A DNA stretch of 64,000 bases from Thiothrix sp. (GTDB lineage Bacteria; Pseudomonadota; Gammaproteobacteria; Thiotrichales; Thiotrichaceae): NCBI GenBank assembly GCA_020442915.1, contig JAGRJD010000007.1, positions 1 to 64,000 of the forward strand. The letters run 5' to 3'. The notes under the pieces were generated by a model, which searched no databases, was not told the DNA's origin, and saw only the letters and a list, made by a program, of their open reading frames with translations. Below, piece by piece: positions 7,169 to 15,227 of this stretch; position 1 is the first letter of the stretch, and the number at the start of each line of letters is the position of its first letter. The position numbers and the translations under genes are program-made.

Positions 7169-8815
7169 ATGCTGAATCTCAATACAACCCAGGGTGCCGG
7201 TTATCAACCGACCTGGGGAGCCCAGAATACCCAGAGCAGCACCGGCACGACAGGAACCTCCAGCCTGTCGGGTAGCAACCGCAGTGCAAACCAGTTCCAG
7301 AACATTCTTAACGGGGGTACCAGCGCGACGACTGCCGGTACGAGCAGCACTGCCACCGGCAGCGGACTGCAGTCGTCTCCGGAGTTGATCAGTCTCCTGA
7401 ACCAGCTGTTGCAGTTGCTGACCAGCATGACGGGTGGTGCTGGTGGTGCTGGTGGTGCTGGTGGTGCTGGTGGTGCTGGTGGTGCTGGTGGTGCAACCGG
7501 AACGCCGGGTACAAATGGCACCCCTTCTCCGGGGCAGGCCAATGGCACCGGTTATGCCGTCAATGACACGGCGTCCACACCGGTCAATACCCCGACCAGC
7601 ATCAATGTGCTGGAGAATGACACCAATATCAACGTGACCGGATTCAGCCAGCCGGGTAATGGTACCGTGACCCAGAATGGCAATAATCTGGTGTATACCC
7701 CCAATCCGGGTTTCCAGGGTACAGACAGTTTCAGCTATACCAACAGCACGGGTGCCACGGCAAATGTCAGCGTACAGGTTGGCACTGGCGCCGGAACGGG
7801 TACAGATGCCTGTGGGCCGGCTCAGGGTCAGGGCTATCATGGTGGTATGGGGCAGGCCGGACAAGGTGGCCATGTAGGTCGTCCAGCTCCAGCTCCAGCT
7901 CCGGCTCCAGCTCCGGCTCCAGCTCCAGCTCCGGCTCCAGCTCCAGCTCCGGCTCCAGCTCCGGCTCCAGCTCCGGCTCCAGCTCCGGCTCCAGCCCCAG
8001 CTCCAGCCCCAGCTCCAGCTCCAGCTCCAGCCCCAGCTCCAGCCCCAGCTCCAGCCCCAGCCCCAGCTCCAGCCCCGGCTCCAGCCCCGGCTCCCAAGCC
8101 TGCTCCAACCCCCAAGCCGGCTCCGACACCAGCACCAAAGGCCGAGGAGCCCAAAGCCGAGGAGAAAAAGCCAGAGAACAAGGGCAATGACGGCAAGCTG
8201 GGTGGTCTGGCAGCCGGTGCCCTGGGTGGGGCTGCCCTGGGTGGTGGTCTGGCGCTGGGTGCCCTGGCCCTGGCACCGCTGTTCCTCGGCAGTCCGGTAG
8301 CGCTGGACACCAATGGCGACGGGCAGATAGGGACCACGGGTGAAAGTACCGCGAAGGACCGCATTGCTGGAACCCAGGTCGGTCAGACCGTTGATTTTGA
8401 CCTGGATGGCAATGGTTCTGCCGAAGCCGTGGAGTGGATGGCCGGTGACGGTGACAGCCTGCTGGTTGACAACCGGGACGGCAATGCCGCGCATGACATG
8501 AACGGCACACGCCTGTTCGGTGATCAGGGTGGCCGGTATGGCAGCGGCTATGAAAAAATGGCGCAACTGGATGCCGATGGTGACGGCAGGCTGGCCGGTC
8601 AGGAGCTGGATGGTCTTGAGCTGTGGGTGGACAACGGCAATGCCTGCGTGGATGCCGGCGAGCTGCGCTCACTGGCTGATTTCGGTGTCACCGAGCTCAG
8701 TGTGGCACGAAACGATGTCGCCAACGCACGGGGTGAAAACCTGATGCAGTCTTCGGCCACAACGGCTGATGGTCGCACGATGCTGACCGAGGATGTCTGG
8801 TTCGCCAGGGCCTGA
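7169..8815 (+). CDS. Repeat-rich putative secreted calcium-binding protein
   Basis: I recognise domains here but not a named protein. The 548-residue product starts MLNLNTTQGAGYQPTWGAQN, with no Sec signal peptide. In order: a Gln/Asn/Ser/Thr-rich N-terminus; a Leu-rich helix (about residues 71-87, LISLLNQLLQLLTSM); seven Gly-Gly-Ala units (89-109); a cadherin-like/tandem-95 Ig-like domain (about 130-205, with VNDTASTPVN and PGFQGTDSFSY); a pure Pro-Ala tract (239-309); a Lys/Glu linker; and a Gly/Ala-rich hydrophobic segment (344-375). Last is an EF-hand-type domain (DTNGDGQIG, DLDGNGSAE, DADGDGRLAGQE, ending EDVWF) that resembles a module I know from FrpC/RTX proteins. No RTX nonapeptides occur. 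AAGGAAG before the ATG fixes the start. A strong terminator follows, so the gene stands alone. Confidence 0.85.
   Translation: MLNLNTTQGAGYQPTWGAQNTQSSTGTTGTSSLSGSNRSANQFQNILNGGTSATTAGTSSTATGSGLQSSPELISLLNQLLQLLTSMTGGAGGAGGAGGAGGAGGAGGATGTPGTNGTPSPGQANGTGYAVNDTASTPVNTPTSINVLENDTNINVTGFSQPGNGTVTQNGNNLVYTPNPGFQGTDSFSYTNSTGATANVSVQVGTGAGTGTDACGPAQGQGYHGGMGQAGQGGHVGRPAPAPAPAPAPAPAPAPAPAPAPAPAPAPAPAPAPAPAPAPAPAPAPAPAPAPAPAPAPAPAPAPAPAPAPKPAPTPKPAPTPAPKAEEPKAEEKKPENKGNDGKLGGLAAGALGGAALGGGLALGALALAPLFLGSPVALDTNGDGQIGTTGESTAKDRIAGTQVGQTVDFDLDGNGSAEAVEWMAGDGDSLLVDNRDGNAAHDMNGTRLFGDQGGRYGSGYEKMAQLDADGDGRLAGQELDGLELWVDNGNACVDAGELRSLADFGVTELSVARNDVANARGENLMQSSATTADGRTMLTEDVWFARA
7433..7495 (+). repeat. 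Seven tandem 9-base units encoding Gly-Gly-Ala
   Basis: Seven consecutive copies of GGTGGTGCT (the last ends GCA) lie in frame inside the repeat-rich gene. The near-perfect identity at the DNA level suggests recent expansion by slippage. Unit gain or loss keeps the frame, so length may vary between strains. Confidence 0.97.
7883..8095 (+). repeat. Pro-Ala coding tract of about 35 dipeptides
   Basis: About 210 bases made of 6-base units, CCAGCT alternating with CCGGCT and CCAGCC/CCCGCT-like variants, encode an uninterrupted Pro-Ala run. It should form a stiff extended spacer between the Ig-like and EF-hand parts, as in periplasm- or wall-spanning proteins. The mixed synonymous units show it is not a single recent expansion. 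Confidence 0.97.
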
Positions 8816-8834
8816 GCCTTGTTCTGAAACCGGC

Positions 8835-8871
8835 TGCCGCCCCGGTCAGGGATGATGGGGGCGGCATTTTT
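8835..8871 (+). terminator. Rho-independent terminator after the repeat-rich gene
   Basis: TGCCGCCCC (8835-8843) pairs perfectly with GGGGCGGCA (8858-8866), followed by TTTTT. It lies 20 bases after the stop codon of the plus-strand gene and just before the end of the convergent glutamate dehydrogenase gene. Confidence 0.92.
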
Positions 8872-8882
8872 CCGGCGTGATG

Positions 8883-11879
8883 TTACAGTTTCGGCAGGCG
8901 TTGCAGCTGGGCTTCCACCATGTCGGCAAAAGCCTGACTGTCATCGCCGGTGTAGACCAGTTTTGAGGCCACCATGCTGGCGAGAATGGCAAACTGGATC
9001 TTGCGTGGCATGTGCCAGACCCGCTCACGCAGCGCTTTGTCTTCGTGAATCAGGTTTGGCAGGTGATACAGCATGGCATTGCGATAAACCGGTTTGTCTG
9101 CAAGTTCCGGATTGGACTGGAAATAGTCAAACATGCGGGCATAGTGATCGTTGATTTCCCGGCTCAGGTTATTGGATATCTGGGTGTAGGGCACCGCACC
9201 GCCGTGTAGCTGGTGGCGCATCAGGATCAGGCGGGCCTCCTGTTCGGCCAGATGGTTGAGTATCTGGATCACATCGGTGACATAGCGCGCCTTGTGGGCC
9301 AGGAACTCCTGATCATTCATCAGCAGGTTGGCGATGATTTCATAGGAAGAGGAGATGACGCCGCATTTGTTGGCGGAGGCGTCACGCATGATGGCGACCC
9401 CGCGTTTCTGCAGTTCCAGCCGTGCTTCGGGGGTGATGAAGGAGTTGGCGCCCTCAATGATAACGCGTGCAGCCGGCGTTCCGTCGTTGGCAAAGAACTT
9501 CTCCCAGTTGCGCCGGTCAATGGTTTCCGGACGCCCGCCTGCGGGAATGAACAGGTCGGTCGGTACCGTGAAGATCAGGTTGTTGAAAGTGCTGTAAAAG
9601 GCATCATTGGAAATCCACTCTTCCTCCACACCCTGCCCGGTACGGGTCACCTTGCGGAACAGTTCGCGCATGCCGTCCTGCCGGGTGGCCAGCCGGAACA
9701 GCATGAAGCCGCCCGGATTCAGGGCGTGGAAATCGAACGCTTCGACATCATTCTGCAGCACAATCTGTTTCAGGGCCGTATGGTCGATCCCCTGCGGGTC
9801 ATAAAGCGCGCCGGTACCGTCGACGACCAGCTTGATCCGGACCTGCGGACAGCGCTCCAGCAACAGGCGCATGCCATTGCCGGCCACGTCACCGTTCGGG
9901 CCGCCGGTGAATTTCACGCTGAATGGATCGGCATGCATATCGATGTCCAGCACCTCCTGCATGGTGACTTCGGCAAAGCGGATCACACCGATGGAGGTGA
10001 CGCCGTATTCCTTGTGGTTGATGCCGACCTTCTTGCTGGACATGATACCGGCCCCGAGCAGGTAGCCGCGCTTGACCGCCAGTCCGGCAATCAGCTCAAT
10101 CATGGTATTGTGCATGTTTTCATCCGGCCCGAGCTCGATCGGCTCGTCCTCACCGTAATAATCCACCACCCGTGGATTTCGGGCACGCCCGTTTTCGGTG
10201 ACATAAAGGTCCAGGAAGGCGTTGATGAAACCGAACTGCAGCTTGTACAGCTGCTGGCGCACCTGGTCCTTGTCCATGGCCGGATTGGTGGTGAGAATGG
10301 CCACCATTTTGGAGCCGCCCTCGTAAATGTCCTTGTTCTTGAGGTGCTGGGTATGAGCCAGCACGTAATTCTCCCGGAACAGGGTGCTGGCCCCGTTGAT
10401 GTAATCATCACGCCCCTGGGTCATCAGGGTACGCCAGCCACCGCGGGCGATATCGGAGAAGCCGATGTGATAACCCGCCCCGCCGCGCCCGAAGAAGAAA
10501 GTGATCCGGAACGGGCGCTCCGGCGGCAGGTCGGCGGTGAACTCCTCGCCCAGATAATCCAGATACTGCGGATCAAGCCGGAAAGCCAGTGCGTGTTTTT
10601 CATCCACAAAAAAGTTGGTTTTCAGGCAGTAGCGGATAAAGGCGATGGCGCAGTGGAAGATGGTCCGGCGTGACTCGTCCAGAAAGCGCCGACCGGTATT
10701 GAATTCCGGAATCATGCGCTCGGTTTCGGCCAGCTGCTGCTGATAGTCGGCTTCACGGTTTTCCAGACCAGGCTGGAAGCGGGTATAAAACAGCCGGATC
10801 AGCTGCAGGGTCATGTTGAGGTGGTTGTGGAAGGCCAGGGTGATGGCTTCCGGCTCGAACTGTTCCGGGTGGTTGTGGGCCAGATTGGTGTGGCAGAAGC
10901 TGATCATGGCTTCCACCAGGGTTGTATCCACGCCGTTGGTGATGCCTTTTTCCAGCAGGGCGCCATAGCTGGGCGAGTTGATGGGCAGTATCTGGAGGTT
11001 GTAAAGCTCGTGCTGCAGGCTGTTGAACAGCGGGGTACCCTTTTCCAGCCGGCTGCCGTCATTCGGGCCGACATAGAAATTGCCGAGGAACCAGGGCGCA
11101 ATGCCGCTGCTCATGGTCAGGATATAAGCGCGTTCGGTACCGATGTTCAGGCGCTTGAACACCTCCATGATCTGGAGCAGGAAATTATGCTGAGGCGGAT
11201 TGGCCACGCCGAAGCGCACGCGGGTCATCTGGCGTCCGGTTTTGCTGCTGCTGTATTCTTCCATGGGCTGGATATCAAGGAAGATGCCATCATGCTGCCG
11301 GGTCATCTCATAAAGCTGGATCAGGCGCGCCAGCCGTTCCGGATGGGAAACGCGTACATACTCCTCGTTATTGACCCATAACAGCTCCATCATCGACTGG
11401 AGTTTGCTCTGATCGTAGTCCGGTGCTGCCGTTTTCAGGGCACTGGCCACAGCGGCCATGATTTCGGCGGGGACGGCAACATTCCGGGTTTCGGCGACTT
11501 CCTGATCGGATTTGCGGGCAAAGTCAAAACGCAGCACTTCCAGCGGCTGGTCATAATCCGGCAGGTTCTGCAGGGAGGTATTGACCTCGGTATACGACAG
11601 GTTGGGCCGGAAGGGGAGGTTGTGCAGGGTATTGTAGATGCTGTTGTTGCGGCTGACTTGGGTCAGCATCAGGCGATCCGGACGGTCGACCAGGGTCACG
11701 TGCGGGAAACGGTCAAGGCGGTAGATGCTGTTGGCCAGAATCCCCAGTGCTTCAACTTCGTTCTGGTTGAAGGTGAAAAAGAAAGGATGCATGGCCTGCT
11801 GCAGCCAGTTCAGGTTGGTGTTGCTTTGGGTATTCTGCCAGTTGAGATTGGCCTGTATCTGCTCAATCACGTTCTCCAT
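8883..11879 (-). CDS. NAD-dependent glutamate dehydrogenase, about 1000-residue class
   Basis: This enzyme deaminates glutamate to 2-oxoglutarate with NAD, feeding amino-acid carbon into the TCA cycle. The 998-residue length lies between the 50-kDa hexameric enzymes and the 1600-residue Bac_GDH enzymes. The first half (about residues 1-470) is a poorly conserved regulatory region. The catalytic half has SDIARGGWRTLMTQGRDDY, KNKDIYEGGSKMVAIL with the catalytic-type Lys, GPDENM and SKKVGINHKEYGVTS. The dinucleotide domain has FTGGPNGDVAGNGM and IIEGANSFITPEARLEL. GGAG 7 bases before the ATG at 11879 fixes the start; the 68-codon upstream extension is spurious. It is a single gene, flanked by a terminator downstream and DAHP synthase upstream. 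Confidence 0.93.
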   Translation of the reverse strand: MENVIEQIQANLNWQNTQSNTNLNWLQQAMHPFFFTFNQNEVEALGILANSIYRLDRFPHVTLVDRPDRLMLTQVSRNNSIYNTLHNLPFRPNLSYTEVNTSLQNLPDYDQPLEVLRFDFARKSDQEVAETRNVAVPAEIMAAVASALKTAAPDYDQSKLQSMMELLWVNNEEYVRVSHPERLARLIQLYEMTRQHDGIFLDIQPMEEYSSSKTGRQMTRVRFGVANPPQHNFLLQIMEVFKRLNIGTERAYILTMSSGIAPWFLGNFYVGPNDGSRLEKGTPLFNSLQHELYNLQILPINSPSYGALLEKGITNGVDTTLVEAMISFCHTNLAHNHPEQFEPEAITLAFHNHLNMTLQLIRLFYTRFQPGLENREADYQQQLAETERMIPEFNTGRRFLDESRRTIFHCAIAFIRYCLKTNFFVDEKHALAFRLDPQYLDYLGEEFTADLPPERPFRITFFFGRGGAGYHIGFSDIARGGWRTLMTQGRDDYINGASTLFRENYVLAHTQHLKNKDIYEGGSKMVAILTTNPAMDKDQVRQQLYKLQFGFINAFLDLYVTENGRARNPRVVDYYGEDEPIELGPDENMHNTMIELIAGLAVKRGYLLGAGIMSSKKVGINHKEYGVTSIGVIRFAEVTMQEVLDIDMHADPFSVKFTGGPNGDVAGNGMRLLLERCPQVRIKLVVDGTGALYDPQGIDHTALKQIVLQNDVEAFDFHALNPGGFMLFRLATRQDGMRELFRKVTRTGQGVEEEWISNDAFYSTFNNLIFTVPTDLFIPAGGRPETIDRRNWEKFFANDGTPAARVIIEGANSFITPEARLELQKRGVAIMRDASANKCGVISSSYEIIANLLMNDQEFLAHKARYVTDVIQILNHLAEQEARLILMRHQLHGGAVPYTQISNNLSREINDHYARMFDYFQSNPELADKPVYRNAMLYHLPNLIHEDKALRERVWHMPRKIQFAILASMVASKLVYTGDDSQAFADMVEAQLQRLPKL

Positions 11880-11997
11880 CGTATTCTCCTTCTCCAGTGG
11901 ATGAGTCGTTCTTTGTCCTGAGTGTCGCACAAGAGGGGAGGGCTGCGCCAGCCAGACGGGGCGTGCCGGCGCAGTAAAGGCGGGGAAACGGGGGGAT

Positions 11998-13065
11998 TCA
12001 GACCCGGTGTGGCAGGGTATCCTGCAGGCGCTCCTGCAGGTGATGCAGCAGCACTTCGGTGGTTTTCCAGTCAATGCAGGCATCCGTCACCGATACCCCG
12101 TAGTCGAGTTCCGCCGGATTGGCGGGAATTTTCTGGTTACCGGCACCGAGATGGCTTTCCAGCATCAGCCCGAGAATGGATTTGTTGCCCTCCACAATCT
12201 GGCCGGCCACGTTTTCGGCCACCAGCGGCTGCAGGGCGTACTGTTTACTGGAATTGCCATGGCTGCAGTCGACGATGATGCTGGCCGGCAGTCCCGCCTG
12301 TTCCATGGCCTGTTCGCACAGGGCGATGTTCACGCTGTCATAGTTCGGGCGCCTGCCACCCCGCAGAATCACGTGCCCATCCGGATTGCCGGAGGTCTTG
12401 ATCACGGCCACCTGCCCGGACTGGTTGATGCCAAGAAAACTGTGCGGTTTGGAGACCGCCAGCATGGCATTCACGGCCACATCCAGATTGCCGTCGGTAC
12501 CGTTCTTGAAACCGACCGGCATGGACAGGCCGCTGGCCATTTCGCGGTGGGTCTGGGATTCGGTGGTGCGTGCCCCGATGGCAGCCCAGCTGAACAGCTC
12601 GGACAGGTACTGGGGCGTAATGGGGTCCAGGGCTTCCGTGGCTGCCGGGATTTCCTGTTCCGCGAGCCACAACAGCAGCTCGCGTGCCAGGCACAGCCCC
12701 TTTTCAACCTGAAAGGTATCATTCATGTCCGGGTCGTTGATCAGCCCCTTCCAGCCGGTAGTGGTGCGCGGTTTTTCAAAATAGATGCGCATCACCAGAT
12801 ACAGGGTGTCACTCACCTCCCGGCTCAGGGCCTTGAGGCGCAAGGCATAATCCTTCGCAGCCTTGAGATCGTGGATGGAGCAGGGTCCGGTCACGACCAG
12901 CAGGCGGTGGTCACGGCGGGCCAGAATGTCGGAGATGGTCCGGCGGCTTGACTGGATGAAGCGTGCCCCGGCTTCAGACAGCGGCATTTCAGCCTTGAAG
13001 GCATCCGGTGTGATGAGAATCTGTTCGGCGGCAACGTGGGTATTGTTAAGTGGATCCTGCAGCAT
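11998..13065 (-). CDS. aroG: Class I DAHP synthase (shikimate pathway entry)
   Basis: The enzyme condenses phosphoenolpyruvate and erythrose 4-phosphate to DAHP, the first step of aromatic amino-acid synthesis. The 356-residue protein has the class I alpha length and motifs: LLVVTGPCSIHD, RIYFEKPRTTTGWKGLINDP, GARTTESQTHREMASGL, PVGFKNGTDG, GGRRPNYD and DCSHGNSSKQ. Which aromatic amino acid inhibits it (AroF, AroG or AroH type) cannot be told by eye. I start at MLQDPLNN because the 34 upstream codons are not family-like. It follows nrtR by 79 bases on the same strand, but a functional link to NAD control is not evident. Confidence 0.94.
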   Translation of the reverse strand: MLQDPLNNTHVAAEQILITPDAFKAEMPLSEAGARFIQSSRRTISDILARRDHRLLVVTGPCSIHDLKAAKDYALRLKALSREVSDTLYLVMRIYFEKPRTTTGWKGLINDPDMNDTFQVEKGLCLARELLLWLAEQEIPAATEALDPITPQYLSELFSWAAIGARTTESQTHREMASGLSMPVGFKNGTDGNLDVAVNAMLAVSKPHSFLGINQSGQVAVIKTSGNPDGHVILRGGRRPNYDSVNIALCEQAMEQAGLPASIIVDCSHGNSSKQYALQPLVAENVAGQIVEGNKSILGLMLESHLGAGNQKIPANPAELDYGVSVTDACIDWKTTEVLLHHLQERLQDTLPHRV

Positions 13066-13144
13066 GGTTCGGGTTCCGGGTTTGTCAAAAGGGGCATTCT
13101 GCTTGCCGGGACTGCCGGATGCAAGGTACTTGCCGCCGCCTGCC

Positions 13145-13885
13145 TCAATCCTCCAGGTTGCGTACAAAGGTATGGCTGCCCGCCGCCTGCTTCATGCGGT
13201 ACAGCGCCGCCGGGCGGCCACTGCCATCCGAGCGCTTGGCTCCCGTATCCAGCAGCAGTTGTGCCTGCTCAATACGGCGGCGGAAGGATTTCTTCTGCAG
13301 GGGTTTGCCGATCAGCACTTCATGTAGCTGCTGCAGCTCCGGCAGGGTGAACTGTTCCGGCAGGGCATACGCGGGCACGATGGAATACAGGGCCTTCTGA
13401 CGCAGGCGTTCACGTGCATGGGCGATAATGGCGCGGTGATCAAAGGCCAGTGGCCGGGCATCGAGATCATCCAGGCGGACCCACCGGACATCCGTCACCG
13501 TGGTGATGTGAGCCTCACAGGCCTGATGGGCGATCAGTGCGGTATAGCATACCGTGACCGACCAGCTGCGCTGGTCACGCCCGGCATTGCCGAAGGTGTG
13601 CAGCTGTTCCAGATAGGGAGGCATGACCCCGGTTTTTTCACGCAGCTTGCGCAGGGCGGTATCTTCCAGCGTCCGGTCATGCTGCAGATCCACAAAGCCG
13701 CCCGGCAGCCCCCACAGGCCCTGATCAGGGTGGCTGGAGCGCTGCACCAGCAACACCTGCAGAGCGGCCTCGTGATAGGTGAACAGCACCGGGTCGACGC
13801 TGACGATGGGGGTGTCAAAGGCATGCTTGTCGTAGTGGGTGAGAAATTCGGCTTCGTTTTGAGGTTCGGGTCGTGGTTTATGCAT
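13145..13885 (-). CDS. nrtR: NrtR-type regulator of NAD metabolism (Nudix fold plus winged helix)
   Basis: NrtR proteins repress NAD synthesis and salvage genes and release DNA on binding ADP-ribose or related products. The 246-residue protein has an N-terminal Nudix fold (about residues 25-150, GLWGLPGGFVDL) and a C-terminal winged helix with the family FTLPELQQLHEVLIGKPLQKKSFRRRI region (about 178-210). The Nudix box is degenerate: where REUxEE is expected the sequence reads RKLREK, so two metal-binding Glu are replaced by Lys. Catalysis is therefore probably lost, as in known NrtR regulators. It is divergent from nadM and nadV, its likely targets, across a long palindrome. Confidence 0.93.
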   Translation of the reverse strand: MHKPRPEPQNEAEFLTHYDKHAFDTPIVSVDPVLFTYHEAALQVLLVQRSSHPDQGLWGLPGGFVDLQHDRTLEDTALRKLREKTGVMPPYLEQLHTFGNAGRDQRSWSVTVCYTALIAHQACEAHITTVTDVRWVRLDDLDARPLAFDHRAIIAHARERLRQKALYSIVPAYALPEQFTLPELQQLHEVLIGKPLQKKSFRRRIEQAQLLLDTGAKRSDGSGRPAALYRMKQAAGSHTFVRNLED

Positions 13886-13942
13886 ATCCAGCCTGCTGTC
13901 AGTTGTCAGTCCGTCAGAAGACGGATTCTACCCCTTTTGTAT

Positions 13943-13982
13943 CTTATCGACACTTTTTCTTGACTTCTTAAGTGTCTATAAG
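13943..13982. promoter_or_regulatory. Palindrome between nrtR and nadM, likely NrtR operator
   Basis: CTTATCGACACTT (13943-13955) and AAGTGTCTATAAG (13970-13982) are inverted repeats with one mismatch in 13 positions, separated by 14 bases. The site lies in the AT-rich gap between divergent nrtR and nadM, where an autoregulated NrtR would bind. Assignment to NrtR is by position, not by a verified consensus. Confidence 0.7.
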
Positions 13983-14024
13983 GCACTATTTGGAAAAGTG
14001 ACCTAAGGACAGAAAGGAAATGCC

Positions 14025-15134
14025 ATGCACCAGCAGGAACAGCGCACCACCCGCGATGTACTCGACACCGAAGCCCCCCTTGACCGGGAACAGGCCGACG
14101 GTGCCTCCAGAGGCTTTGATTTTCTGGTATTTATCGGGCGCTTCCAGCCCTTCCACAATGGCCATCTGCAGGTCTTGCTGTATGCACTGGAACGGGCGGA
14201 ACGGGTGATTGTGCTGATCGGTTCCAGCCATCAGCCGCGCAGTATCCGCAACCCGTGGCTTTATACCGAGCGGAAGCAGTTCATCCTTGCTGCCTGCCCG
14301 CCGGATGCCAGGGAGCGGGTGATGGTGCGGCCTTTGCCGGATGCGTTATACAACGACCGGAACTGGATCCGGCGAGTACAGGAAACCGTGGATGGTGTGG
14401 TGCACCAGTACCCGCCCCGGACAGGCGTGACGGCCCCGGCTGTCGGGTTGGTCGGGCACGGCAAGGATCACAGCTCCTACTATCTGGCGCTGTTTCCACC
14501 GTGGGGGGCGGTGGATGCCCCGGCCTACCGCTCGGTATCGGCGACAACGCTGCGGGAACAGTATTTCCTGCGGGGCGAAATCAGTGCTGAATTCCCCGCC
14601 GGGGTGCAACAGGCCCTGCAGCGTTTTCAGGCGGATGAGGCCTTCCATGAGCTCGCGGAAGAATGGCGCTTTATTCGCAATGACCAGCAGACTTGGGCTG
14701 CCACACCGTACCCGCCGGTATTTGTCACGGTGGATGCCGTGGTGATCCGGTCCGGGCACGTCCTGCTGGTGGAACGCCGCACGCGTCCGGGCAAGGGGCT
14801 TTGGGCATTGCCGGGTGGCTTTGTCGGTCCGGAGGAAAGCCTGCTGACAGCCATGTTGCGCGAATTGCGTGAGGAAACCCGGCTCAAGGTACCGCTGCCG
14901 GTGCTGCAGGATGCCATCGTGTGTTCACAGGTGTTCGATCACCCGCAGCGTTCCGAGCGCGGACGTATCATCACCCACGCCTGGCTGATCGGGCTGAAAC
15001 CGGATGCCGGCGGCCTGCCGAAGGTGAGAGGTGGTGATGATGCGGCCCGGGCTTTCTGGCTGCCGCTGGCAGCGCTCGATCCGGAACAGCTGTTCGAGGA
15101 TCACTTTCACATTATCAGAACCTTGGCGGGTTAG
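14025..15134 (+). CDS. nadM: Bifunctional NMN adenylyltransferase / Nudix hydrolase
   Basis: The N-terminal domain adenylates nicotinamide mononucleotide to NAD; the C-terminal Nudix domain probably hydrolyses ADP-ribose. Of 369 residues, the NadM domain covers about 32-205, with FIGRFQPFHNGHLQVL and, late in the domain, YRSVSATTLREQY. The Nudix domain covers about 232-369, with LWALPGGFVGPEES and LRELREETRL, which retains the catalytic glutamates. Residues 1-30 are a variable extension. AAAGGAAA before the ATG supports the start. nadV follows 93 bases later. Together they form a two-step route from nicotinamide to NAD, and the Nudix product could feed back on NrtR. Confidence 0.95.
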   Translation: MHQQEQRTTRDVLDTEAPLDREQADGASRGFDFLVFIGRFQPFHNGHLQVLLYALERAERVIVLIGSSHQPRSIRNPWLYTERKQFILAACPPDARERVMVRPLPDALYNDRNWIRRVQETVDGVVHQYPPRTGVTAPAVGLVGHGKDHSSYYLALFPPWGAVDAPAYRSVSATTLREQYFLRGEISAEFPAGVQQALQRFQADEAFHELAEEWRFIRNDQQTWAATPYPPVFVTVDAVVIRSGHVLLVERRTRPGKGLWALPGGFVGPEESLLTAMLRELREETRLKVPLPVLQDAIVCSQVFDHPQRSERGRIITHAWLIGLKPDAGGLPKVRGGDDAARAFWLPLAALDPEQLFEDHFHIIRTLAG

Positions 15135-15227
15135 GCCGCACCACCTGCAGGCGGCATCCGTTGTCCGGCGTGCGCTAGCGGTGGTAGAGCGCCGCCACCC
15201 GCAATCCACAGGAACAGGAGGACTTCC

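Noticed and set aside
7883-8095. Possible CRISPR-like tandem repeat
   Set aside because: The units are 6 bases with no spacers and encode a continuous Pro-Ala tract.
7022-8566. A 514-codon minus-strand frame rich in Trp, Ser, Arg and Thr
   Set aside because: It is the antisense of the GGA and Pro-Ala repeats of the plus-strand gene. Its composition is an artefact of repeat DNA, and it has no ribosome site.
9213-10673. A 486-codon plus-strand frame
   Set aside because: It is antisense to the glutamate dehydrogenase catalytic domain.
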